Shown here piece by piece: positions 55,957 to 64,000 of a DNA stretch of 64,000 nucleotides. This stretch comes from Pseudomonas sp. UMAB-08 (GTDB taxonomy: Bacteria; Pseudomonadota; Gammaproteobacteria; Pseudomonadales; Pseudomonadaceae), in assembly GCF_900095225.1 (NCBI RefSeq), contig NZ_LT607417.1, positions 367,124-431,123 of the forward strand, read 5' to 3'. Made by a program: the position numbers and the translations under genes. Positions within the stretch are counted from its first letter, which is position 1. Every line of letters starts with the position of its first letter. The notes below the pieces were generated by a model. The model did no database searches. It worked only from the letters and a program-made list of their open reading frames with translations, and was not told the DNA's origin.

Positions 55957-57699
55957 ATGCGGATTTTTTGGCTGTTTATCTTTTACCTGATACCCGCCCT
56001 GGCCCAGGCACTCCCGAGCACCGACCCTTTCGCTCAGGCGGACTTTCTGCCCGCGGACAAGGCGTTTACGTTCAGCTCCAAGCGCCTGGCCTCGGGCGAG
56101 ACGCGCCTGCACTGGCGCATCAGTGAAGGGTATTACCTGTATCAGCAGCGACTGAAATTCGAGGGCTTGTCGCCGGAAAACAGGCCCGCGCTGCCTGAAG
56201 GCGAGGCCCACAGCGATGAGTATTTTGGCGAACAGGAGGTCTATCGCACTACCCTGGCGCTACTGATCCCCACCTCCGCCAGCGGGCAAGTGAAACTGAG
56301 CTGGCAAGGGTGCGCCGACGCCGGGCTGTGTTACCCACCGCAAAACAAAGTGCTCGACCTGGGCGGCAACAGCGACGTCAATCTAGGCATTCCCCAGGCG
56401 CCGGACCAGGCACTGGCGAGTAGCCTGCAGCAACGTGCACTCGGCTGGAGCCTGTTGATTTTCTTTGGCCTGGGCCTGCTACTGGCCTTTACCCCCTGCT
56501 CGTTACCGATGCTGCCGATTCTGGCCGGCGTGGTGGTCGGCAGTGGTGCGAGCCCCAAACGCGGGCTCGCCCTGGCCAGCAGTTATGTGCTGAGCATGGC
56601 GCTGATCTACGCAGGTCTCGGTGTACTGGCCGCGCTGCTGGGCGCCAACCTGCAAGCGCTGTTGCAACAACCCTGGTTGCTCGGCAGTTTCGCCGCGCTG
56701 TTTGTCATTCTGGCGCTACCGATGTTCGGCCTTTTCGAACTGCAACTGCCCGCCGCCCTGCGTGATCGACTGGAAAGTGCCGGGCGCCAGCGTCAAGGCG
56801 GGAGTCTGGTCGGTGCCGGGGTGTTGGGTGCCTTGTCCGGGCTGATGGTCGGCCCTTGCATGACCGCACCGCTGGCCGGCGCGTTGCTCTACATCGCACA
56901 AAGCGGCAATGCGCTGCACGGCGGTCTGGTGTTGTTTGCCATGGGCTTGGGCATCGGTGTGCCGCTCTTGCTGCTGGTCACGGTGGGCAATCGCTTCCTG
57001 CCGAAACCGGGCGCCTGGATGAACCTGCTCAAAGGCGTGTTCGGCTTTCTGTTCCTCGGCACCGCGTTAATCATGGTACGACCGCTGCTGGATGAGGCGC
57101 TGTGGGTCGGGGTGTGCGGTGTTCTGCTATTGGTCGCGGCCTATGCCGCCGTGATGCAGGCTCGGCAACTCAAACGCGCCGCGATCCTGTTCGGCCCCGG
57201 CGGACTGGTGATCGGGCTCTGGGGAGCCTTGATGCTGATCGGCGCGGCAGGCGGCGCCGAAGATCCGTTGCGCCCATTGCAGGTATACAACGCCACGCAG
57301 GGGGCAACGGTGCAAAACGCCGTTGAACATAGCGCGTTCACCACAGTCAATGAACCCGAAGCCCTTCAGCGCGAACTCGACGCCGCAAAGACGCAAGGTC
57401 AATGGGTGTTGCTCGACTACTATGCCGACTGGTGCGTGTCCTGCAAGGTCATGGAGAAACAGGTGTTCGCAAAACCCGAGGTGCTGACTGCATTGAAAGA
57501 GGTACGCCTGCTACGCCTGGATGTTACTGCCGACAACGCCGCCAGCCGCGAACTCCTCAGTCGCTATCAAGTACCGGGGCCGCCGAGCCTGCTGTGGATA
57601 AGTCCAACGGGCGAAGAGCGGCGTGACCGACGCATCACCGGCGAGGTGGACGCCCAGCCCTTTTTGCAACACTGGCAAGCAACCCGGGAGCGTGGCTGA
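55957..57699 (+). CDS. dsbD: Protein-disulfide reductase DsbD
   Basis: 580 residues from ATG 55957. Signal peptide (MRIFWLFIFYLIPALAQA), N-terminal periplasmic DsbD-alpha domain with GCADAGLC, eight-helix DsbD-beta core with TPCSLPMLPI and GPCMTAPLAG Cys, and C-terminal thioredoxin domain with WCVSC (Cys493/496). It moves electrons from cytoplasmic thioredoxin to periplasmic partners, here the TlpA-type protein and DsbG encoded next (1-nt and 4-nt overlaps). Confidence 0.95.
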   Translation: MRIFWLFIFYLIPALAQALPSTDPFAQADFLPADKAFTFSSKRLASGETRLHWRISEGYYLYQQRLKFEGLSPENRPALPEGEAHSDEYFGEQEVYRTTLALLIPTSASGQVKLSWQGCADAGLCYPPQNKVLDLGGNSDVNLGIPQAPDQALASSLQQRALGWSLLIFFGLGLLLAFTPCSLPMLPILAGVVVGSGASPKRGLALASSYVLSMALIYAGLGVLAALLGANLQALLQQPWLLGSFAALFVILALPMFGLFELQLPAALRDRLESAGRQRQGGSLVGAGVLGALSGLMVGPCMTAPLAGALLYIAQSGNALHGGLVLFAMGLGIGVPLLLLVTVGNRFLPKPGAWMNLLKGVFGFLFLGTALIMVRPLLDEALWVGVCGVLLLVAAYAAVMQARQLKRAAILFGPGGLVIGLWGALMLIGAAGGAEDPLRPLQVYNATQGATVQNAVEHSAFTTVNEPEALQRELDAAKTQGQWVLLDYYADWCVSCKVMEKQVFAKPEVLTALKEVRLLRLDVTADNAASRELLSRYQVPGPPSLLWISPTGEERRDRRITGEVDAQPFLQHWQATRERG

Positions 57700-58535
57700 T
57701 GTTGAGTGTCTCGATTGGCCCCTTCGCCCTCGCGATGAACCACGTGCTGCTGATCGTCGCCCTGGGGTTGGCAACCCTGGTCGGCTGGCGTGTCGCCAAA
57801 CGTGGCGGCGTCAATCCCGAATCAGCGCTCTTCAGCCTGTTCGTGCTCGGTCTACTCGTCGCGCGGCTGGGGTTTGTGATCGCTTACTGGCCACAGTTCC
57901 GCGAAGAACTCTGGCAGATCATCGACATTCGCGACGGTGGCTTTCTGATCTGGCCCGGCGTGCTGGCAGTGATACTCGGCGGCCTTTGGCGCGGCTGGCG
58001 TCAGCACGCATTGCGTCGACCGTTGGGCCTGGGCTTGAGCAGTGGTTTACTGTTCTGGTTGCTGGCAACCATGGGCCTGAACATCTACCAGGAAAGCGCG
58101 CGCCTGCCAGAGATGACCTTGCGCAATGCCGCCGGAGAGTCGGTGCAACTGGCCAATTACACAGGCAAACCGTTGGTCATCAACCTGTGGGCAACGTGGT
58201 GCCCACCGTGTCGCCGGGAAATGCCGGTGCTGCAAAAGGCACAGGCAGAACGCGAGGACGTGGTCTTCCTGTTCGTTAACCAAGCCGAAAGCCAGCAGAC
58301 CGTCGCAGGCTTTATCGCCGACCAAGGCCTGCATCTGCGCAACGTGCTGTTCGATGGCAGCGGCAAACTGGCGCAAAGCGTCGGCTCCATGGCCCTGCCT
58401 ACCACCATTTTCTATACCGCCGATGGCCGCCTGCGCGGCAGCCACCTCGGCGAACTGTCCAACGCCAGCCTGGCGCGCTACCTCGATAGCGTCGACAGCA
58501 ATGCGCCCTCTTCACGCTCAAGGACTATCCCATGA
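57699..58535 (+). CDS. Membrane protein with Lgt-like N-terminus fused to TlpA/thioredoxin domain
   Basis: 278 residues. The N-terminal half (about 1-130) has several hydrophobic helices resembling the prolipoprotein diacylglyceryl transferase membrane region (FALAMNHVLLIVALGLATLVGW, LFVLGLLVARLGF; written as separate pieces). The C-terminal half is TlpA-like with NLWATWCPPCRREMP (Cys168, Cys171) and a cis-Pro. A periplasmic thiol reductase tethered by an unusual multi-helix anchor; the DsbE-type member of the dsbD-E-G operon. No evidence for lipidation activity. Confidence 0.85.
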   Translation: MLSVSIGPFALAMNHVLLIVALGLATLVGWRVAKRGGVNPESALFSLFVLGLLVARLGFVIAYWPQFREELWQIIDIRDGGFLIWPGVLAVILGGLWRGWRQHALRRPLGLGLSSGLLFWLLATMGLNIYQESARLPEMTLRNAAGESVQLANYTGKPLVINLWATWCPPCRREMPVLQKAQAEREDVVFLFVNQAESQQTVAGFIADQGLHLRNVLFDGSGKLAQSVGSMALPTTIFYTADGRLRGSHLGELSNASLARYLDSVDSNAPSSRSRTIP

Positions 58536-59299
58536 CATTACCCCGTCACTTTTTAGCCGTTTCCATCAGCCTGATCGCCCTGCAAAGCTCGCTGCTGCAC
58601 GCCGAAACATGGCCCGAACCGATCCGGGCGCTGGAAGCCAAGGGCGCGCGCATCGTCGGCAGTTTCGATGCCCCGGATGGCCTGCGTGGGTATGCCGCCG
58701 AGTATCAGAACCAAGGCATGGCGTTCTACCTGACACCGGATGGCAAACATGTGCTGGCCGGCAATCTGTATGACGAAAAAGGCAAGGACTTGAGCAAGGC
58801 GCCGCTGGACAAGCTGGTGTATGCACCAATGGCGAAAGAAGTCTGGAACAAGATGGAGAACAGCACCTGGATCGCCGACGGCAGCAAGACCGCGCCCCGA
58901 GTGATCTATCTGTTCAGTGACCCGAATTGCCCTTACTGCAACATGTTCTGGGAGCAGGCACGACCATGGGTCAAGGCTGGCAAAGTACAGTTGCGGCACA
59001 TCATGGTCGGTATTATCCGCGAAGACAGCGCCGCCAAATCCGCCACGCTCCTGGCCGACAAATCCCCCGAAACCGCGCTTAACGCTCACGAAAGCGCTGG
59101 CAAAAGCAGCCCGCTCAAACCCTTGGCAACCATCCCGAAAGAGCTCCAGACCCAGCTCGACGCCAACCTGAAATTAATGACCGACCTGGGCCTGTCCGCC
59201 ACCCCGGCCATCTTCTACCTCGACGACCAAGGCCACCTGCAACAGCAACAAGGCGCACCATCGCCTGAGACGCTGAGCACAATAATGGGGCCCAAATAA
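58532..59299 (+). CDS. dsbG: Thiol:disulfide interchange protein DsbG
   Basis: 255 residues. Signal peptide (about 1-24, cleaved after LLHA), N-terminal dimerisation region and thioredoxin domain with SDPNCPYCNMFW (Cys133/Cys136) of the DsbC/DsbG family. A periplasmic isomerase/reductase for single-Cys sulfenic acids. It starts within the stop of the TlpA-type gene (ATGA). Confidence 0.93.
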   Translation: MTLPRHFLAVSISLIALQSSLLHAETWPEPIRALEAKGARIVGSFDAPDGLRGYAAEYQNQGMAFYLTPDGKHVLAGNLYDEKGKDLSKAPLDKLVYAPMAKEVWNKMENSTWIADGSKTAPRVIYLFSDPNCPYCNMFWEQARPWVKAGKVQLRHIMVGIIREDSAAKSATLLADKSPETALNAHESAGKSSPLKPLATIPKELQTQLDANLKLMTDLGLSATPAIFYLDDQGHLQQQQGAPSPETLSTIMGPK

Positions 59300-59310
59300 C
59301 CCTGGCAGGA

Positions 59311-59526
59311 TATGGAACTGACTTGCCTGCGAAAAGGCCGGGGTCGCGTCCGACCAGGAGGACCTTCATGTGATGGTGAATCCAGCTATTTTGCGACTGC
59401 TTCGCAGCCGATTCGCAGACAAGTCTGTCTCCTACCAGATGCGGCCAGGGCGGGACAGTGGACACAATGCTTTTGATAGGTAGGAGCTGACTTGTCTGCG
59501 AATAAGCCCGGCACGGGCTTCCAGCA
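59311..59526. repeat. Cluster of TAGGAGCTGACTTGTCTGCG repeats
   Basis: A degenerate arm at 59311-59335, an inverse arm at 59412-59435, and a full unit at 59480-59526 (core, then AATAAGCCCGGCACGGGCTT). The gap between dsbG and the AraC gene holds no gene. Confidence 0.75.
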
Positions 59527-59556
59527 AGCACGGCAGCGCGGGATTTTCCACAGAGG

Positions 59557-60510
59557 TCAGCGGCGTTTCAACGTCACCGAAGGCAACTCACCAAATTGAT
59601 TCTTGTAGTACTCGGCGAAGCGGCCCAGATGGAGGAAGCCGTAATCCAGAGCGATTTCGGTCAGGTTGCGCACGCCGTGACTCGGGTCGGACAAACTGGC
59701 CTGGATGCGTTCGAGCTTCTTGCTGCGGATGTAGTTCATCGGCGTGGTGCCCGCATGGCGTTCGAACAGCGCATACAGCGACCGAATGCTCATGTGGCTC
59801 AACTGCGCCAGTGACTCGACAGTGATGTCTTGCTTGAGGTTTTGCGCAATGTACTGGGCCAGTCGTTCGAATGGCGCGGACTGCACGTCAAGCGTTTCGC
59901 GGTTGACGTTGGTGCCCAGTAGGGAGAGCAGTTTGCTCGCAATAATCTGGGTGTAATGCTCACGAACCCGAGGCAACACCAGGTCCGTTTCCGCTTCCTG
60001 ACAGACCAACCCCAACAGGCTCATAAAACCATCGAGCTCGGCCAGGTTATGGCGATTGGAGGCAAAACGGATGCCTTCGCTTGGCTTATGCCAGCGTAAC
60101 TCGGCGCAGGTCAGGTCGAGCAAAGGCAGCGGCAACTTGAGAATGAATTTTTCGCAATCGGCGGAATACATCAGGTCCACCGGATCGTCCGGGTTAATCA
60201 ACAGCAACTCGCCCGGCGCGAAGTAATGCTCCTGCCCATAGGATTTGGACAGGCACTGACCCCGCAGCAGAATTTGCAGGTGATAGATGGTTTCAAGCGC
60301 GGGAGACGTCACGTGGACACTGGCGCCATAACTGATGCGGCACAGGTCGAGACTGGCGAATTTAGTGTGATTAAGACTGGCCTGCGGCCTTGATGTTGCA
60401 GGCAGCCGGATGCAGTGGGAACCGACGTGCTGATTGACGTATTCCGACACCGCGTAAGGGTCGGCGCGCTCAAACACCATGCTCTTTTCGTTAAGCAGAA
60501 GGCTTTGCAT
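59557..60510 (-). CDS. AraC family regulator, BenR/XylS-like
   Basis: 317 residues from ATG 60510; ATG 60525 is an alternative and the frame extends to 60606. The N-terminal effector domain has HADPYAVSEYVNQHVGSH-like ERADPYAVSEYVNQHVGSH and HTKFASLDLCRISYG, a pattern close to BenR/XylS-type benzoate regulators; the C-terminal double HTH ends ALDYGFLHLGRFAEYYKNQF. No benzoate genes are nearby, so its target is not identifiable here. Confidence 0.85.
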   Translation of the reverse strand: MQSLLLNEKSMVFERADPYAVSEYVNQHVGSHCIRLPATSRPQASLNHTKFASLDLCRISYGASVHVTSPALETIYHLQILLRGQCLSKSYGQEHYFAPGELLLINPDDPVDLMYSADCEKFILKLPLPLLDLTCAELRWHKPSEGIRFASNRHNLAELDGFMSLLGLVCQEAETDLVLPRVREHYTQIIASKLLSLLGTNVNRETLDVQSAPFERLAQYIAQNLKQDITVESLAQLSHMSIRSLYALFERHAGTTPMNYIRSKKLERIQASLSDPSHGVRNLTEIALDYGFLHLGRFAEYYKNQFGELPSVTLKRR

Positions 60511-60750
60511 ACACCACACACCCATCTTTTTTTGTAGTTGCTCACAGTGCCCGGAAGATCCGGGCATTGGCACTATAAGAGGGTACTGGAGATAGCGGGC
60601 AAACAACAGACGACTGTCCGATCACCGAACACTCTCTGCAATCAACTGATAGCCGGGCAACTGTCCAGTGAATGTTTGATGCAGCATGTTGCGCATCCAT
60701 GTAAAAATGACATACACCATCTCATGAGCCCTAAACGGGAGGCTCCAGCA

Positions 60751-61314
60751 ATGCGCTACTCGGAAGACCATAAAGCCCAAACGCATCAACGAATCGTCGA
60801 GGAAGCGTCTGCGCGCTTTCGGCGTGATGGCATCGGCGCCACAGGCCTGCAACCGCTGATGAAAGCCTTGGGCCTGACCCATGGCGGCTTTTATGCTCAC
60901 TTCAAATCCAAAGATGACCTGGTCGAACAATCCCTGCGCAAGGCTGCCGACGATCTTGCTGATCACTGCAACAATCTTTTCGCAGAGGAAAGCCCGCTGG
61001 TAGCCTTTATAGACAGCTACCTGTCGTCAGAGCACCGTGCTTCGCCAGATAAAGGCTGCCCGCTGCCGACCATGTCTGCGGAGCTGGGCCAACGCGGACA
61101 GGCCAGTCCGACGACCGATGAAGTTATCCAGTCCCGGCTCAAGTCCATCGAAAACACCCTGCCCGACCAAACTCGTGCCCGCGAGCAAAGCATCGTCATG
61201 CTCTCGACCCTGGTCGGTGCATTGCTACTGTCGCGCAGCGCAAATGACCCCGAGCTGTCCGACCAAATCCTCGACACCACGCGTGAGTGGCTGAAGCAGC
61301 AAGCCACCGCTTGA
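60751..61314 (+). CDS. TetR family transcriptional regulator
   Basis: 187 residues from ATG 60751 (MRYSEDHKAQTHQRIVEEAS); GGGAGG is the ribosome site and the frame opens at 60538. HTH about 12-58 (MKALGLTHGGFYAHFKSKDDLVE) and a ligand domain with Cys65 and KGCPLPTMSAE. It probably regulates the SDR-FabF operon, which ends 166 bp after it on the opposite strand and has a palindrome at its promoter. Confidence 0.9.
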   Translation: MRYSEDHKAQTHQRIVEEASARFRRDGIGATGLQPLMKALGLTHGGFYAHFKSKDDLVEQSLRKAADDLADHCNNLFAEESPLVAFIDSYLSSEHRASPDKGCPLPTMSAELGQRGQASPTTDEVIQSRLKSIENTLPDQTRAREQSIVMLSTLVGALLLSRSANDPELSDQILDTTREWLKQQATA

Positions 61315-61354
61315 TTATTCACTGACACACCCCGCCGCTTCTGGCCGACAGGCC

Positions 61355-61379
61355 GTGGGAGCTGACTTGTCTGCGAAGG
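61355..61379. repeat. TAGGAGCTGACTTGTCTGCG-family repeat
   Basis: GTGGGAGCTGACTTGTCTGC, with an inverse GACGCGTAGCTACTAGTCAG arm at 61431-61452. In the gap between convergent tetR and fabF ends. Confidence 0.65.
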
Positions 61380-61480
61380 CCATACGCCTCGGATCGCCTG
61401 CCCCTCCAGGTTGTCTGACCTTCGCAGCGGGACGCGTAGCTACTAGTCAGCGTCTACAGAATAGACATCGCCCCACCCCC

Positions 61481-62755
61481 TCAATCGTGCCAACGCCGAA
61501 ACAACACGCTCGCATTGACCCCACCAAACCCGAACCCGTTGGACAAGGCATATTCAATAGCCATTGGCCGTGCCGCGCCGTGGACGATATCCAGGCCCTG
61601 CGCCGCTTCATCGGGATTGTCGAAATTGAGGGTGGCTGGCGCAATTTGATCGCGAATCGCCAATGCCGTAAAGATCGCCTCGATCCCGCCCGCCGCGCCG
61701 AGCAAATGCCCGGTGGCTGACTTGGTCGACGTCACGGCAATCGACGCCTGATCACCAAACACCGCCTTGATCGCCGCCATCTCCCCCTTGTCGCCCACCG
61801 GCGTGGACGTGGCGTGCGCATTGAGATGCTGGATCTCGGAAGGTTGAATCCCCGCCTGACGAATCGCCGCCTGCATGGAGCGCCGGGCCCCGCTGCCATC
61901 TTCCGGCCCCGCGGTCAGGTGATAGGCATCAGCCGTGGTGCCATACCCCACCAACTCGACAATCGGCTTAGCCCCACGCGCCAACGCATGTTCCAGCGAC
62001 TCAATCACCAGAATCCCTGCGCCCTCACCCATCACAAACCCATCGCGGTCACGATCAAACGGACGCGACGCACGCTCCGGCGTGTCATTGAAGGCACTGG
62101 ACAACGCCCGCGCCGCCGCAAATCCGCCCAGACTCACGCGATCAATCGCCGCCTCAGCACCGCCGCAAACGGCAATATCTGCCTCGCCACAACGAATCAT
62201 CCGCGCCGCATCGCCAATCGCCTGAACACCCGCCGCGCACGCCGTCACAGGCGCGCCCAGCGGCCCCTTGAAACCATGCTGGATCGAAACATTGCCTGCT
62301 GCGAGGTTGACCAGAAACGAAGGGATCGTGAACGGCGACAAACGACGCGGGCCACGGCTGTCCGTGATCCGAACCGCCTCGGCAATCGCACTGAAACCTC
62401 CCACACCAGAACCAATGATGGTCGCCGTGCGCTCCTGAGCGTCTTCGCTGTCAGCAACCCAACCTGCCTGAGCCACCGCCTCCTTGGCCGCCGCCAGTGC
62501 GTACAGAATGAAGCGGTCCATCTTCTTCTGCTCTTTAGGCGGCGCAGCAGCGTCCACGTCGAACCCTGCCTCGGCGTCATCGGCGATCAACGGCACAACG
62601 CCACCGACCTTGCCCGGCAGATCGGCCACCACCTCTTCCGATAACCGAATCACCCCGGAACGGCCCGCCAACAAGCGTTGCCACACCGCCTCCACGCCAC
62701 TGCCCAAAGGTGATACCAGGCCCATGCCCGTCACTACGACTCGGCGTTCGCTCAT
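61481..62755 (-). CDS. Beta-ketoacyl-ACP synthase II family protein (FabF-like)
   Basis: 424 residues from ATG 62755; the frame opens at 62788. Full Cys-His-His set: Cys173 (VTACAAGVQ), His314 (NAHATSTPVGD), His350 (ATGHLLGAAGG). FabF proteins extend acyl-ACP chains. A second fabF away from the fab cluster, next to an SDR and a TetR gene, suggests a dedicated acyl-modifying role rather than bulk fatty-acid synthesis. It starts 29 bp after the SDR stop. Confidence 0.9.
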   Translation of the reverse strand: MSERRVVVTGMGLVSPLGSGVEAVWQRLLAGRSGVIRLSEEVVADLPGKVGGVVPLIADDAEAGFDVDAAAPPKEQKKMDRFILYALAAAKEAVAQAGWVADSEDAQERTATIIGSGVGGFSAIAEAVRITDSRGPRRLSPFTIPSFLVNLAAGNVSIQHGFKGPLGAPVTACAAGVQAIGDAARMIRCGEADIAVCGGAEAAIDRVSLGGFAAARALSSAFNDTPERASRPFDRDRDGFVMGEGAGILVIESLEHALARGAKPIVELVGYGTTADAYHLTAGPEDGSGARRSMQAAIRQAGIQPSEIQHLNAHATSTPVGDKGEMAAIKAVFGDQASIAVTSTKSATGHLLGAAGGIEAIFTALAIRDQIAPATLNFDNPDEAAQGLDIVHGAARPMAIEYALSNGFGFGGVNASVLFRRWHD

Positions 62756-62784
62756 GCAATAACCCTCGACTTTAAAATAGAAGC

Positions 62785-63591
62785 TCAAGCAACCGGAGCT
62801 TTGTAACGAGCCGCCGCACTGCTCAAAGACAAACCAGGACCCAGCGCACCACGGGCCGCCATCGCAGCCTCCCAGTCCGCTGCATTCGCCAGAGAAGGAA
62901 TGGTCACCCGTTCGCCCTGATCAAAACCCGCCAGCGCAGCATCCACCATCTCGCCGACCTCCATCACCATCTCCGGCGGAAACTTATTCACATCCATCCC
63001 GCTACGCTCCCAGATCTCAGTACGCGTTGCACCGGGCAACACAGCCTGAACCTGTACACCCAACGGACTGATCTCCTCACTCAACGACTGGGTAAGACTC
63101 AACACATACGCCTTCGTCGCCGCATACCCCGCATTGAAACGCTCAGGCATCAACGCCACCACCGAACCCACATTAATGATCGCGCCGCGCCCAACCGTGG
63201 AAAACCCCTGCGCCGCTGCCGACGCCAAATGTGTCAACGCCACCACATTGAGCTGAATCATACGATCCACCCCCTGCAGATCCGCCTCGGCCAACGTACC
63301 GGCAAACGCCACACCTGCGTTATTGAGCAACAGCGAAATAGACGCATCGCCCCGCAAACGCTGCTCGACCTTCAGCAAATCAGCCGTATCGGTCAAGTCC
63401 GCCTTCAGGACCTCTACCTTTACACCCGTTTCGCTGCGCAGTCGCGTTGCCAAGGATTCGAGGCGATCCAGATCGCGCGCAACTAACAACAAATCGTAGC
63501 CGCGTTTGGCGAAACGGTCGGCATAAGTAGCGCCGATACCAGAAGAAGCGCCAGTGATCAGGGCCGTGCCTTTTGCGTTCAAGGTGCTCAT
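62785..63591 (-). CDS. Short-chain dehydrogenase/reductase
   Basis: 268 residues, classical SDR: TGASSGIG (14-21), NNAG (90-93), Ser143, YxxxK with Tyr156 and Lys160. NAD(P)-linked reductase or dehydrogenase; possibly a ketoacyl-ACP/CoA reductase acting with the FabF-like enzyme. AGGAGAATTGCA is the ribosome site. First gene of the operon. Confidence 0.92.
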   Translation of the reverse strand: MSTLNAKGTALITGASSGIGATYADRFAKRGYDLLLVARDLDRLESLATRLRSETGVKVEVLKADLTDTADLLKVEQRLRGDASISLLLNNAGVAFAGTLAEADLQGVDRMIQLNVVALTHLASAAAQGFSTVGRGAIINVGSVVALMPERFNAGYAATKAYVLSLTQSLSEEISPLGVQVQAVLPGATRTEIWERSGMDVNKFPPEMVMEVGEMVDAALAGFDQGERVTIPSLANAADWEAAMAARGALGPGLSLSSAAARYKAPVA

Positions 63592-63640
63592 TGCAATTCT
63601 CCTGGGCGCTGAAGGCCCCGTAGCGGAAGACGCATTTAAT

Positions 63641-63692
63641 ATTACGCTCGTAATTTTCTAGATTATATGTCAACCAACATCAAACGTGTCAA
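63641..63692 (-). promoter_or_regulatory. Promoter with 14-bp palindromic operator before the SDR-FabF operon
   Basis: Minus strand TTGACA and TATAAT (63687-63692 and 63662-63667, 19-nt spacing) precede a perfect palindrome ATTACG-CT-CGTAAT (63641-63654) that would overlap the transcription start, a classic repressor position. Likely the TetR operator. Confidence 0.6.
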
Positions 63693-63724
63693 GACACTAC
63701 AGGGAATGGATTCTGCCGGGGGCA

Positions 63725-63878
63725 TAGGAGCTGACTTGTCTGCGAATAAGCCCGGCACGGGCTTCCGGCGGGTTCGGGTCTAACCCTGTAGCCATGATCA
63801 TCTGCTAGCGGGTGTTGGATCGAGGTGCGGCAGGTGGACCGGCGCTGAATGGTCTTCGCTGACAAGTCAGCTCCTACA
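63725..63878. repeat. Paired TAGGAGCTGACTTGTCTGCG repeats
   Basis: A full unit at 63725-63769 matching 59480-59526 over about 45 nt except one base in the tail, and an inverse copy at 63855-63878. The 63592-64000 stretch holds no gene. Confidence 0.75.
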
Positions 63879-63942
63879 AATAATCCTATATTTCAAATGG
63901 TTACCGATTTTTTGATAGGGCGGTCGCGCATCCAGGTAGATA

Positions 63943-63990
63943 CCGTCTTGACCCTCAATGAGCAAGCGCCAGTTTTGGGTCAAACGGCTT
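63943..63990. repeat. GTCTTGACCCTCA element, second copy
   Basis: Starts ACCGTCTTGACCCTCA and ends GGGTCAAAC, closely resembling 37677-37716. TTGACCC...GGGTCAA symmetry. Located next to a TAGGAGC repeat, as is the first copy. Confidence 0.55.
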
Positions 63991-64000
63991 CCCCGACTTA

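Noticed and set aside
59311..63878. CRISPR-like repeats
   Set aside because: The repeats are palindromic, irregularly spaced and alternate in orientation; there are no uniform spacers or cas genes.

Overview
The window is chromosomal DNA of a Pseudomonas, most like the P. fluorescens group. The genes, their order and their GC-rich codon use match Pseudomonas throughout. There is no phage, IS element, rRNA operon or CRISPR array. Many blocks follow P. aeruginosa PAO1 order as I remember it, with some losses and joins.

Layout: 1-5.3 kb holds a partial HAD phosphatase, rluC and, divergently, rne with a roughly 650-nt leader. 5.4-9.8 kb is a molybdenum hydroxylase operon (2Fe-2S subunit, Mo subunit, XdhC, MobA/MocA-like protein) sitting between rne and murB. 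10.0-16.4 kb is an envelope block (comEC, exbB, exbD, lpxK, Trm112-like, kdsB, murB), followed by a divergent DUF2062 gene. A palindromic repeat at 17.1 kb marks a change of neighbourhood to an ABC-2 exporter, a GST, fadE and tRNA-Glu/tRNA-Gly.

23.4-43 kb is a stress and housekeeping stretch: a membrane protein, msrC, a DUF815 ATPase, a SagS-like hybrid kinase, gpx, msrB, alaA, htpX, tpm, a DODA-type dioxygenase, a DEAD-box helicase, a crotonase, a spermidine synthase-like protein, class II DAHP synthase, a YcaQ-like protein, DUF1127, LysR/TauE and an OhrR-type MarR regulator. Next come efp and its rhamnosyltransferase gene earP, small hypotheticals, a GreA/B-like protein, DUF1003, mgtA with a long leader, an amino-acid permease and an SLC13 carrier.

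53.7-59.3 kb is a divergent redox locus: a two-component system (dsbR/dsbS type) facing dsbD, a membrane-anchored TlpA-type thioredoxin and dsbG, with OmpR-type direct repeats between them. 59.5-63.6 kb has an orphan BenR-like AraC regulator, a TetR regulator and an SDR-FabF operon whose promoter carries a perfect 14-bp palindrome.

Small palindromic repeats with a TAGGAGCTGACTTGTCTGCG core sit in many intergenic gaps from 37 kb on. I see no clear-cut new defence or mobile system. The most promising leads are regulatory: a 24-bp palindrome before gpx with a possibly related site before the MarR gene, the mgtA promoter and leader with an MgtL-like reading frame, the dsbR boxes, and the TetR/SDR/FabF cluster.
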